Positions 10,240 through 19,403 of a stretch of 64,000 bases of DNA are shown piece by piece. The notes below the pieces were generated by a model. It had not been told where the DNA came from. It made no database searches and was given only the letters and a program-made list of their open reading frames with translations. A program made the translations under genes and the position numbers. How positions within the stretch are numbered: the stretch's first letter is position 1; the number at the start of each line of letters is the position of its first letter. Origin of the DNA: Zygaena filipendulae (taxonomy: Eukaryota; Arthropoda; Insecta; Lepidoptera; Zygaenidae); contig OU015649.1 in NCBI GenBank assembly GCA_907165275.2, positions 11,252,001 to 11,316,000 of the forward strand. Reading direction: 5' to 3'.

Positions 10240-12165
10240 GGGTCGATTTATCGGCTATCCACAGCCGTGTAAACCCGGTACTACGGTTGCAGCCGCGTCA
10301 ACACGGTAACATTTGCCGTGTGACGCTGAAACGGCTACGGTGGACACACGGCTAATTTGCACACGGTACTGCGGTTGCAGCCGTGTCAATCTTGTCAGCC
10401 GTGTCAATTTATCAGCCGTGTCTCAATTTTTCAACACGGCTATTATCATACACGGCTAGATTTGCACACGGTACTGCGGTTGCAGCCGTGTCAATCTTGT
10501 CAGCCGTGTCAATTTATCAGCCGTGTCTCAATTTTTCAACACGGCTATTATCATACACGGCTAGATTTGCACACGGTACTGCGGTTGCAGCCGTGTCAAT
10601 TTGTCAGGCGTGTAAATTTTTTAACACGGCTATAAACAGACACGGCTAGATCAGACACACGGTTACAGCCAACATGGCTGGAGTAGCCGTGTGAAAGGGC
10701 TACCTCATCCATATCGACACGGCTAGTTCAGCCGTTTTCCTACCTAATGACACCGTTGGTTAAGCCGTGTGACGCGGTTTGATGTGACCGTGTGAACGGC
10801 TGTCTGAGCCATGTCAACGCGGCTGTTCCAGCCGTCTCCCTATGTTCATGCGCAGCTGGCGTAGCCGTGTGACGCGGTCTGGAGTGGCCGTGTAAAACGG
10901 TTGCCTCAACTACGTCAACATGGCTATCCCAGCCGTCTCGCTACGACCTTACGCAGCTAGCGTAGCCGTGTGACGCGGTCTGGAGTGACCGTGTAAAACG
11001 GTTGCCTCAGCCACGTCAACATGGCTATCCCAGCCGTCTCGCTACGTTCTTACGCAGCTGGCGTAGCCGTGTGACGCGGTCTGGAGTGGCTGTGTAAAAC
11101 GGTTGCCTCAGCCACGTCAACATGGCTATCCCAGCCGTCTCGCGACGTCCCTACGCAGCTGGCGTAGCCGTGTGACGCGGTCTGAAGTGGTCGTGTAAAA
11201 CGGTTGCCTCAGCCACGTCAACATGGCTATCCCAGCCGTCTCTCTACGTCCCTACGCAGCTGGCTTAGCCGTGTGACGCGGTCTGAAATGGCCGTGTAAA
11301 ACGGTTGCCTCAGCCACATCAACATGGCTATCCCAGCCGTCTCCCTACGTCCCTACGCAGCTGGCGTAGCCGTGTGACGCGGTCAGAAGTGGCCGTGTAA
11401 AACGGTTGCCTCAGCCACGTCAACATGGCTGTCCCAGCCGTCTCCCTACGTCCCTACGCAGCTGGCGTAGCCGTGTGACGCGGTCTGAAGTGGCCGTGTA
11501 AAACGGTTGCCTCAGCCACGTCAACATGGCTATCCCAGCCGTCTCCCTACGTCCCTACGCAGCTGGCGTAGCCGTGTGACGCGGTCAGAAGTGGCCGTGT
11601 AAAACGGTTGCCTCAGCCACGTCAACATGGCTGTCCCAGCCGTCTCCCTACGTCCCTACGCAGCTGGCGTAGCCGTGTGACGCGGTCTGAAGTGGCCGTG
11701 TAAAACGGTTGCCTCAGCCACGTCAACATGGCTATCCCAGCCGTCTCCCTACGTCCCTACGCAGCTGGCGTAGCCGTGTGACGCGGTCTGACGTGGCCGT
11801 GTAAAACGGTTGCCTCAGCCACGTCAACATGGCTATTCCAGCCGTATTTACGCAGCTGGCGCAGCCATGTGACGCGGTTTGAAGTGGCCGTGTAAAACGG
11901 TTGCCTCAGCCACGTCAGCACGGCTATCCCAGCCGTCTTTCTAAGTCCCTATACAGCTGGTGGAGCCGGTGACGCGGTTGAGACAACCGTTTTGTACGGC
12001 TAGCGCACACCGCGTCACACGGCTCCGCCATCTGCGCATGGACGCAGGAGCACGGCTACCCCAGCCGTCCCTGTACGTCCCTACGCCGCTGGAGGAGCCG
12101 CGTAACACGGTTGAGGTCTCCGTTGCAAAACAGTGATCTCAGCTGCATCAATATGGCTACTTAGG
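10240..12165. repeat. Left subterminal tandem array
   Basis: First come about 2.5 copies of a 105-bp unit (starting at 10,361, 10,466 and 10,571), then ten or so copies of a 101-bp unit (starting at 10,861, 10,962, 11,063, 11,164, 11,265, 11,366 and so on to about 11,860), then diverged units to about 12,165. Every unit contains several GCCGTGT/ACACGGC motifs in both orientations. Open frames here are repeat artefacts. By analogy with other DNA transposons these may be transposase-binding sites. Confidence 0.85.
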
Positions 12166-12641
12166 CAATAATAAGTAGCCGTACTGACACGAATGTCTCA
12201 AGATCACCAGCTGTATAGCATAAAGGTAGAAGAGTCAGATATACTTGAACACCTGCGAAAGAAAGCTGCAGTTGAATTATACAAGATAAACACTAAAAGA
12301 ATACAAGAAATCTCTTAAAATTACTGATTTTCCTATTTGGTGAAGAATGATATGATTAGTAAATAATTAACATATTTATTTTAAGATACTGTTCATTTAT
12401 TTTCCAAAATTACTTAAATGGTTTCAAATTTATACAAATTCAAATAATTTATTCAATACACAATTCTAATCCAATTTTTAAATTTATAGACAATTTTAAT
12501 CCAATTATATTTCCTGTACACAAGAAGATTTAGTAAACATGGATCAAATTTAATGAAACTGTGTACTAGAGGATCTCGTTGTCAAACCTGCAGGACGCTG
12601 TGGTACGTTAGTTTTATTAGCTGATGCGTTTCTAAGTCACA
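12166..12641. other. AT-rich interior of the giant element
   Basis: No feature recognised between the left array and the duplicated exon remnant. Confidence 0.4.
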
Positions 12642-12877
12642 CTAACTTAAGGACGTCCTGCCGGTTTTCCAAAGCTTGACAAGCGTGTGCCGTGTGGGCC
12701 CACATAACTTTGCCTGATCGACCACGGGATCCGATCCTGTACGATCCTGTAAATGAGCCTCGACCTCGCAGCGAGTTTTGGCAACGAAAATGAAGCGGAT
12801 GGCTGCGTCGATCCGCGAGGCTTTAGTTCGAACACCGGTTCTTCCCCCGACGAACGACAACGACGACGACTCAGTAT
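12642..12877 (-). pseudogene. SAM-gene last exon, truncated duplicate copy
   Basis: Shares the acceptor (TTTTTCAG before 12,877) and the first about 43 codons with the exon at 14,451-14,839: a Thr-Glu-Ser-Ser-Ser start, then GRTGVRTKASRIDAAIRFIF. Homology stops near 12,748. Beyond that, unrelated sequence supplies about 33 codons and a stop, so the conserved C-terminal part is lost. It is one end of a tandem duplication (copy A, about 12,748-14,440). Confidence 0.65.
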
Positions 12878-13108
12878 CTGAAAAATAGAATTAAATGTTA
12901 ATTAATCAAGCGAATGTTCACTAAACACCAGACGCAAATACTTAAATAACTTTAGAAAAGTGCCTAAAAAATTTGAGGGTTGCCCTCAATTTCCCTGGGA
13001 TCCCATCATCAGATCCTGACTTGGTGACAGTGGGATCACCTCGGGAGTATTATTCTTTCAAATAAAAAAAAATCTAAATCAGTTTATAAATATTATGTAA
13101 ATTATAAA

Positions 13109-13296
13109 TCTAATATATATAAATCACGTGTCACGTTGTTTGTCCGCGATGGACTCCGAAACTACTGAACGGATTTTGATAAAATTTTGCAACCATTTAT
13201 AATATGGTCCAACTTAAAAGATAGGATAGTTTTTATCCCGGAATTCTCGCGGGAACTCCGAAATTACCGCGGGTGAAATCGCGGGGGACAGCTAGT
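13109..13296 (+). mobile_element. Intact 188-bp Helitron-like (Lep1-type) copy
   Basis: Starts TCTAATATATATAAATCACG and ends in a CCGCGGGTGAAATCGCGG hairpin followed by a short spacer and CTAGT. A 5' TC, a 3' hairpin and CTAGT are Helitron hallmarks. It is non-autonomous (188 bp). Its duplicate is at 15,070-15,257. Confidence 0.75.
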
Positions 13297-13309
13297 ATTA
13301 TGTAAATTA

Positions 13310-13960
13310 CGCTGGACTTGAACGCGATGTTTTTTATTACCTTTTTTGGCTGACGTTTCGGCTGAGTTGCATCACGCAGTGGTCACAGGCTGACTAAAGC
13401 ATTGCGGCGTCGATAGCGAGCCGCGCGAGATGATTCTTCATCTACCCACACTGGATGTTCTTTTTTATTAGATGCACTTTTAAGGTCCCTGCACACTACA
13501 CTCACTCGGTCCGCATTCACCGGTTCGGAACGGCCGTAATGATGCGGAACACATCTTGCAACCGGATCTGAACCACTGGATTGAGTTCCATCGTTTGAAG
13601 GTTCTCTCAACTGAACGTCACTACTACGCGAGGATAGTGCGTGAAGCGGTTGAAATAAAGAAACACAAAACTTTCAATCGAGATGACGGATATAGGTTGC
13701 CAACGACATGGGATCCTATAATTCAAAAAACAAAAAATCGTTGCGGCCGTCCGGAACCGGTGAATGCGGACCGAGTGAGTGTAGTGTGCAGGGACCTTAA
13801 AAGTGCATCTAATAAAAAAGAACATCCAGTGAGGGTAGATGAGGAATCTACTCGCGCGGCTCGCTATCGACGCCGCAATGCTTCAGTCAGCCTGTGACCA
13901 CGGCGTGATGCAATTCAGCCGAAACGTCAGGCAAAAAAGGTAATAAAAAACATCGCGTTC
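13310..13960 (+). mobile_element. Penelope-like element fragment with inverted flank
   Basis: A central open segment (13,556-13,745) encodes NHWIEFHRLKVLSTERHYYA then ...REAVEIKKH...NRDDGYRL...WDPII, matching the C-terminal GIY-YIG endonuclease tail of Penelope-like retroelements. Both sides carry about 200 bp of the same sequence in opposite orientation (GACGTTTCGGCTGA plus a TGGTCACAGGCTGAC block), an inverted arrangement common for this class. Truncated and inactive. Confidence 0.65.
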
Positions 13961-14126
13961 AAGTCCCGCGTAATTTACATAATATAATGTGCTCAAAACG
14001 CGAAAATCTAAAAACTTTAATAACAGTTTATAAATGACGCAGTTCTGAGGTAACAAACATAGATAAAAATATTTAAGAATTAAGAACTTTCTTTTTTTGA
14101 AGTCGGTTCAAAACAATATCCATTAC

Positions 14127-14292
14127 CTTTTGAAAGAGCGTGGATTCTTTGTTGCTGAGCCCGTAAGGGCTTCGATAGTGTTTGCAGCTTTGCGGAAGCT
14201 CTGTTTTCTATCAGATCCGAGATTTGTCTTAACCCAGTGTACAGTGCTGAGGGGCTAATATTATAATTTAGATTTGTGAAGTCAATGTTTAT
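14127..14292 (-). pseudogene. SAM-gene penultimate exon, duplicate copy
   Basis: Acceptor CACAG before 14,292 and donor AAAG|GTAATG after 14,127. The 166 bases give 55 codons (INIDFTNLNYNISPSALYTG... to ...QQQRIHALSK) plus one base. It differs from the copy at 15,905-16,067 by one in-frame codon (an extra Leu in SAKLQTLSK) and a few substitutions. Phase is preserved, so it was still spliceable when duplicated. Confidence 0.7.
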
Positions 14293-14450
14293 CTGTGAAA
14301 CAAAAATAAACAAGTTAATTTTGTTAAAATATAAAAACCGGCCAAGTGCGAGTCGGACTCGCGTTGCAAGGGTTACGTGCTTCACTGGTCGGACTTAGTT
14401 CCCACTGTGTAAGTTGCTGCTGCCTATTGAGCAATTGATGTTTTTGTTTA

Positions 14451-14839
14451 TTATTCCACTACCCATGTGCGAAAATCTGTAATCGGCTGCCAAATGTGCT
14501 CACACTGTATTGGGTATCTTAGGTTAAAAACATAGAAACTTTTAAAACATAGGTCTACAGCTTCCAGAATATTAAGACAGCATAACCAAACGTCATCTAC
14601 AACGACGAATGCGCTATTAATGTTCGCCAAGTTCTCACCTATAGCAATAACTAGAGGCTGCACTCCAATACCAGGTGCTGACTTGTTTAAAGCTTCCTTT
14701 CTGAATTCCTGTAAATGAGCCTCGCCCTCGCTGCGAGTTTTGGCAACTAAAATGAAGCGGATGGCTGCGTCGATCCGCGAGGCTTTAGTTCGAACACCGG
14801 TTCTTCCCCCGACGAACGACAACGACGACGACTCAGTAT
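14451..14839 (-). pseudogene. SAM-gene last exon (best copy)
   Basis: Acceptor TATTTTTCAG before 14,839. The first two bases complete a codon with the G that ends exon 15,905, giving D-TESSSLSFVGGRTGVRTK. Then comes a region with hydrophobic core GVQPLVIAIGENLANINSAF, FVVVDD, ILEAVDLCFKSFYVFNLRYP and CEHIWQ. I recall a similar pattern at the C-terminus of uncharacterised SAM-domain animal proteins; this is memory, not a search. The tail after CEHIWQ (PITDFRTWVVE) looks aberrant, suggesting decay. Function unknown. Confidence 0.65.
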
Positions 14840-15069
14840 CTGAAAAATAGAATTAAATGTTAATTAATCAAGCGAATGTCCACTAAACACCAGACGCAAA
14901 TACTTAAATAACTTTAGAAAAGTGCCTAAAAAATTTGAGGGTTGCCCTCAATTTCCCTAGGATCCCATCATCAGATCCTGACTTGGTGACAGTGGGATCA
15001 CCTCGGGAGTATTATTCTTTCAAATAAAAAAAAATCTAAATCAGTTTATAAATATTATGTAAATATAAA

Positions 15070-15257
15070 TCTAATATATATAAATCACGTGTCACGTTAT
15101 TTGTCCGCGATGGACTCCGAAACTACTGAACGGATTTTGATAAAATTTTGCAACCATTTATAATATGGTCCAACTTAAAAGATAGGATAGTTTTTATCCC
15201 GGAATTCCCGCGGGAACTCCGAAATTACCGCGGGTGAAATCGCGGGGGACAGCTAGT
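15070..15257 (+). mobile_element. Intact 188-bp Helitron-like (Lep1-type) copy
   Basis: Near-identical to 13,109-13,296, with the same ends (TC...CTAGT) and flanks. It is a by-product of the segmental duplication rather than an independent insertion. Confidence 0.75.
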
Positions 15258-15289
15258 ATTATGTAAATTACGCGGGACTTGAACGCGAT

Positions 15290-15745
15290 GTTTTTTATTA
15301 CCTTCTTTGCCTGACGTTTCGGCTGAGTTGCATCACGCCGTGGTCACAGGCTGACTAAAGCATTGCGGCGTCCATAGCGAGCCGCGCGAGCAGATTCTTC
15401 ATCTACCCTCACTGGATGTTCTTTTTTATTAGGTGCACTTTTAAGATCCCTGCACACTACACTCACTCGGTTGCCAACGACATGGGATCCTATAATTCAA
15501 AAAAGAAAAAATCGTTGCGGCCGTCCGGAACCGGTGAATGCGGACCGAGTGAGTGTAGTGTGCAGGGACCTTAAAAGTGCATCTAATAAAAAAGAACATC
15601 CAGTGAGGGTAGATGAGGAATCTGCTCGCGCGGCTCGCTATCGACGCCGCAATGCTTCAGTCAGCCTGTGACCACGGCGTGATGCAACTCAGCCGAAACG
15701 TCAGGCAAAAAAGGTAATAAAAAACATCGCATTCAAGTCCCGCGT
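15290..15745 (+). mobile_element. Penelope-like fragment, deleted duplicate
   Basis: Same inverted flanks as 13,310-13,960, but the GIY-YIG segment is reduced to PTTWDPIIQK because of the internal deletion at about 15,470. Confidence 0.6.
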
Positions 15746-15904
15746 AATTTACATAATATAATGTGCTCAAAACGCGAAAATCTAAAAACTTTAATAACAG
15801 TTTATAAATGACGCAGTTCTGAGGTAACAAACAAAAAGATAAAAATATATAACCAAATTAAGAACTTTCTTTTTTTGAAGTCGGTTCAAAACAATATCCA
15901 TTAC

Positions 15905-16067
15905 CTTTTGGAAGATCGTGGATTCTTTGTTGCTGAGCCCGTAAGGGCTTCGATAGTGTTTGCTTTGCGGAAGCTCTGTTTTCTATCAGGTCTGAGATTT
16001 GTCTTAACCCAGTGTACAGTGCTGAGGGGCTAATATTATAATTTAGATTTGTGAAGTCAATGTTTAT
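15905..16067 (-). pseudogene. SAM-gene penultimate exon (best copy)
   Basis: Acceptor TTTCACAG before 16,067, donor AAAAG|GTAATG after 15,905. Its 54 codons plus one base encode INIDFTNLNYNISPSALYTG, SDLIENRASAK and QQQRIHDLPK. It starts in phase 0, continuing ...RVGPHL from exon 17,509, and ends in phase 1, matching exon 14,839. No stop codon. An amphipathic, partly helical segment; no named domain. Confidence 0.7.
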
Positions 16068-16257
16068 CTGTGAAACAAAAATAAACAAGTTAATTTTGTT
16101 AAAATTTAAAAACCGGCCAAGTGCGAGTCGGACTCGCGTTGCAAGGGTTACGTGCTTCACTGGTCGGACTTAGTTCCCACTGTGTAAGTTGCTGCTGCCT
16201 ATTGAGCAATTGATGTGATTGATGTGATGTGCAAGTTAAATAAAAGGTTGTAATTAA

Positions 16258-16615
16258 ACCGACTTCCAAAAACACAAATCTAAAAAAGCTAAAAATAACA
16301 AAATACCGATTTAATCCAAAAGACAAAAACATACGTAATATTATTGGTTTGTGCTACCACTGATCGGTTTGAATTCGGTGACAAGCCCGCTGGTGTCTGC
16401 CCACATGGGTTGTTCTGCTCACGGAGAGCTGGTTGCGGGAGTTGACTTAGCCCATCTACTCCCTCCATATTTGGCTTGTTACCGACTTCATACCGATCAG
16501 TGTTAGCACAAACCAATAATATTACGTATGTTTTTGTCTTTTGGATTAAATCGGTATTTTGTTATTTTTAGCTTTTTATTTTTAGCTTTTTTAGATTTGT
16601 GTTTTTGGAAGTCAG
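16258..16615. mobile_element. Foldback MITE of the CCGACTTCCAAAA family
   Basis: Arms of about 130 bases: AACCGACTTCCAAAAACAC, CCGATTTAATCCAAAAGACA and ATTATTGGTTTGTGCTACCA on the left are inverted on the right. Near-identical foldbacks occur at 25,895-26,210 (partial) and 58,953-59,335. Confidence 0.75.
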
Positions 16616-17472
16616 TTTAAATTTTTTTGTTAAAAATTTGTTTATTTCTTGCTTTTTAGTGAGTCGGTTTGTAATTTATCTAAGTTACAATAGCCTACTG
16701 TCAACTGCTCATAACCTTTTACAAAATATTGCTTTTCCCGATGTAGGGACGTTAATTTTTGAGGAGTTCTGCTGGTACAACACCATCAGTTCCACTTCAC
16801 CATATACATTGTGACGAACATAAATTATTTAGAAACCACATTAAAGTTAACGAATCGGAATTTGTGAAATACCTATTATTTAGTAGTTCCGATGACCATC
16901 TGCGGTCTTCATCATCAGTTCCACTTCTTCAAATCTTACTTTCCAAAAGCAAATAAACGATTTACTATAAAAAATACCCAAATCGCCATAGGTGTGCCTA
17001 TAAATTTTGAAGAGTTCCCTCGATTTCTCCAAGATCCCACCATCAGATCCTGACTTGATGACAATGTGACCAATTCGGAAGTATCCCCTTTCAAACAAAA
17101 AAAACAATTTTCCAAATCGCTCTAACTAGAACCCCTGAAATACGTATTATTGTTGAGTAGTTCTGATGAGCATCTGTGGTCTTCATCATCAGTTCCACTT
17201 CTTCAAATTTTGCTTTCCGAAAGCAAATGAACGATTTACTATAAAAAATACCCAAATCGCTATAGGTGTGCCTATAATTTTTGAAGAGTTCCCTCGATTT
17301 CTCCAAGATCCCATCATCAGATCCCGACTTGGTGGCAATGGGACCTAATTGGGAGTAAACCCTTTCAAACAAAAAAAGAATTTTCCAAATCGGTCCAACC
17401 GTCTTCGAGTAGTCGGTGAACATACAATCGAACATAGAACCTCCTCCTTTTTGGAAGTCGGTTAAAAAAATA
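16616..17472 (-). mobile_element. CCGACTTCC-family repeat body with internal tandem modules
   Basis: Two modules of about 270 bp (each with TCTTCATCATCAGTTCCACT and CCAAATCGCTATAGGTGTG) end in CCTCCTCCTTTTTGGAAGTC, the inverse of the family start. The long minus-strand open frames across it recur in the other copies and are not genes. Confidence 0.65.
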
Positions 17473-17508
17473 GATATAATATGATTCACAAATGTGCCAA
17501 TCTCTTAC

Positions 17509-17696
17509 CAGGTGTGGACCAACTCTCTCCAAACGAAGCAAAGGAAACTTTTTCAAGTACTGTGAAGTTGAAACAGTCATTAAGTACCGCTTGCGAAGTG
17601 ACCGCGTGGCTTTCCAAGCTGTTTCTAGTATGGATGAAGATTCTACTCCCTGGTACTTGGCTATTGTGATAATGTCGCCGTTAATTTTCAGCTCCT
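17509..17696 (-). pseudogene. SAM-gene middle exon
   Basis: Acceptor GTTTTCCACAG before 17,696, donor CACCTG|GTAAGA after 17,509. 188 bases: two bases complete a Glu codon from exon 18,070, then 62 codons including ELKINGDIITIAKYQGVESS, ETAWKATRSLRKRYLM and SQYLKKFPLLRLERVGPHL. No stop. Basic and helical in character. It links in phase to 16,067 on one side and 18,070 on the other, which is the main evidence for a real multi-exon gene. Confidence 0.7.
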
Positions 17697-18069
17697 CTGT
17701 GGAAAACGTTCAAGTATAAGTAATAGTGAAGTTTATTTCATTATAAATTATATATATATACAAATTATATAGGTATTATTAATTATAATTATAAATATTT
17801 ATTTCATAATATAAACACAACACAGATGTTTAGCGTCTGTAAGCATCACCTTAATTAATATGGATATCATATGAGGTGCTCTATCAGCCCTCTTAGTTCA
17901 CAGCCCTGTCATCACGCGGATCCACACCTATAGCCACCACATCTACACTCGGTTCAGCGCGCATGTTAGGGCGAGCCATGTTCGGCCGAGCCACTCGTCC
18001 GGTGTGGATCCGCCCTATTGGATCTACGTACACATTTAAAATTGTATATGAACTATACTGTATACCTAC
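17697..18069. other. Intron of the SAM gene
   Basis: AT-rich, with a short GC-richer patch at 17,880-18,020. No other feature. Confidence 0.4.
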
Positions 18070-18252
18070 CTTCTAAGTTTTGGTCCTGATCAAGTTTTTC
18101 GTCCTGTAATGGCCGCTGTGATAGTTTCCTTTTAAGGCCACGTCGCCCTGTACCAATTTCCTCTGAATCGTCAGATGTCTCTGCTGTAGTGACGGATGAG
18201 GTCTTCTTGTTTACTAACCCTCTGGTCTCTCGCCAAATAGCCTGCCTTTTGC
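18070..18252 (-). pseudogene. SAM-gene charged linker exon
   Basis: Acceptor CTCTTATTTCATGTTAG before 18,252, donor GAAG|GTAGGT after 18,070. 183 bases = 2 + 60 codons + 1. It encodes KRQAIWRETRGLVNKK, an acidic/Ser patch ETSDDSEE and a basic GRRGLKRKLSQR stretch that could be a nuclear-localisation signal. Phases fit both neighbours. Confidence 0.65.
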
Positions 18253-18419
18253 CTAACATGAAATAAGAGTAAGCAATTGGATTCAATCATTCTATACAGA
18301 CATTGGTAGGTACGTACCTACTCATAATTGCACTGGATAGATTTTTTGAAGCTTTTTCATATGTTGCCACCCTCACATTTAACCTAGGTATTTATTATAT
18401 ATTTTTTTTAGTTCAGTTC

Positions 18420-18480
18420 AGTTCAGTAGGTAGTTTCGGAGTTTATCGCGAACATACATCGTGACACGAAATTTTTATAT
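18420..18480 (-). mobile_element. Short Helitron-like remnant
   Basis: GTAGTTTCGGAGTTTATCGC followed by CATCGTGACACG matches part of the Helitron-like family. Confidence 0.4.
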
Positions 18481-18799
18481 ATAGGTAGGTACCTAAATAA
18501 GATTTTGTTTGACAGATTACCCCTAGAAAATGTGTCTTAGGTAACTGTTGGTACGGAATGTTGTTGGTTTCGGTGGTTTGATTATTGGAACTCGGCCTAA
18601 CTTGATGTCTTATCACTTTTTTTATCACACTTCAATTGATTTAAAAATTATTCATTTTTTATTGGTCAAAGTACAGCTATGGCATGGATTCAGTTTTTTT
18701 TTAATGTTTCATCATGTCTTTTATTATATAGAACATAGAACGCATCAAAATAGGCATAAAATGTAAATATAATTTTGTGTAAGATATATTCCAACTTAC

Positions 18800-18867
18800 C
18801 AAGAAATGCTTCGGCGTATTTCTCGAAACCCCACGCGTTCAACAGTTCGCTTAATTCGTGACACAAA
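18800..18867 (-). pseudogene. SAM-domain start exon
   Basis: Acceptor GTTTCTAG before 18,867, donor CTTG|GTAAGT after 18,800. 68 bases encode LCHELSELLNAWGFEKYAEA followed by FL. The pattern L..L..W.F..Y...F is typical of the first helices of a SAM domain. The phase (one trailing base) fits exon 18,252 directly, but then most of the SAM domain would be missing, so an exon may have been lost or unrecognised between them. Confidence 0.5.
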
Positions 18868-19403
18868 CTAGAAACAAAACAAATCTATCATATTTTTTTA
18901 CAGTACCATGGAGCCGTTACAAAGTGGCGCGAACTTTTGCACTAACTAGGACGCGTAAAAAAGGCGAGGCGCCATCTTTTTTTAAAACTGTCTACTTTAT
19001 TAAATATGTAGGTAGCACCTACCTACCGACGTTTGGCACAACGTGTTTATGCTTCAATTCAATATTTGTTTGCAAAACAATGGTATATCAAGTAAATATC
19101 GTTTTTTCCTTTAGGGGGATGCGCTAACCTCCAAACGGGTTCGCAGTTTGATAATGCTCCACTATTACTGCACACATGAGTATTACAATTAAAATTAAGT
19201 ACCTACTCACCTCATGATGCCGTCATAGGTTTCATTCAGGACACAAACACTCTATTTACCGGGAAAATATCACAGCATCTAATTTTTAGACGTAAGCAGC
19301 GCACTCGACGTTAGGCAATGTGATGTACAAGTATTAGCACGAAAGTGACTAGTGAGCGAAATGTGGAAGGGATAGCTGCGCATGGGTACAGTCGCGCACC
19401 TAA
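18868..19403. other. Interior of giant element, nothing recognised
   Basis: Expected to contain the 5' end of the SAM gene, but no exon could be identified. Confidence 0.35.

Larger units (their letters stand above)
12748..14440. repeat. Tandem segmental duplication, copy A
   Basis: Matches copy B (14,708-16,217) base for base over long stretches at an offset of about 1,961, falling to about 1,770 after a deletion in copy B around 15,470. Both copies contain the last-exon start, the same 188-bp Helitron-like insertion, Penelope-like fragments and the penultimate exon. The insertions therefore predate the duplication. Confidence 0.8.
14708..16217. repeat. Tandem segmental duplication, copy B
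   Basis: Second copy of the 12,748-14,440 block. It lacks about 190 bp of the Penelope-like central segment (junction near 15,470) but keeps the complete last exon to its left. Confidence 0.8.

Noticed and set aside
10357..10649. Overlapping 88-92-codon open frames rich in QPCQSCQPCQ
   Set aside because: They are translations of the 105-bp tandem repeat; frame length follows the repeat period, with no start or splice support.
16880..17489. Minus-strand frames with motifs such as SGSDDGILEKSRELF
   Set aside because: The same frames recur in the 25-kb and 59-kb copies of a non-coding dispersed repeat, with stops at different places.
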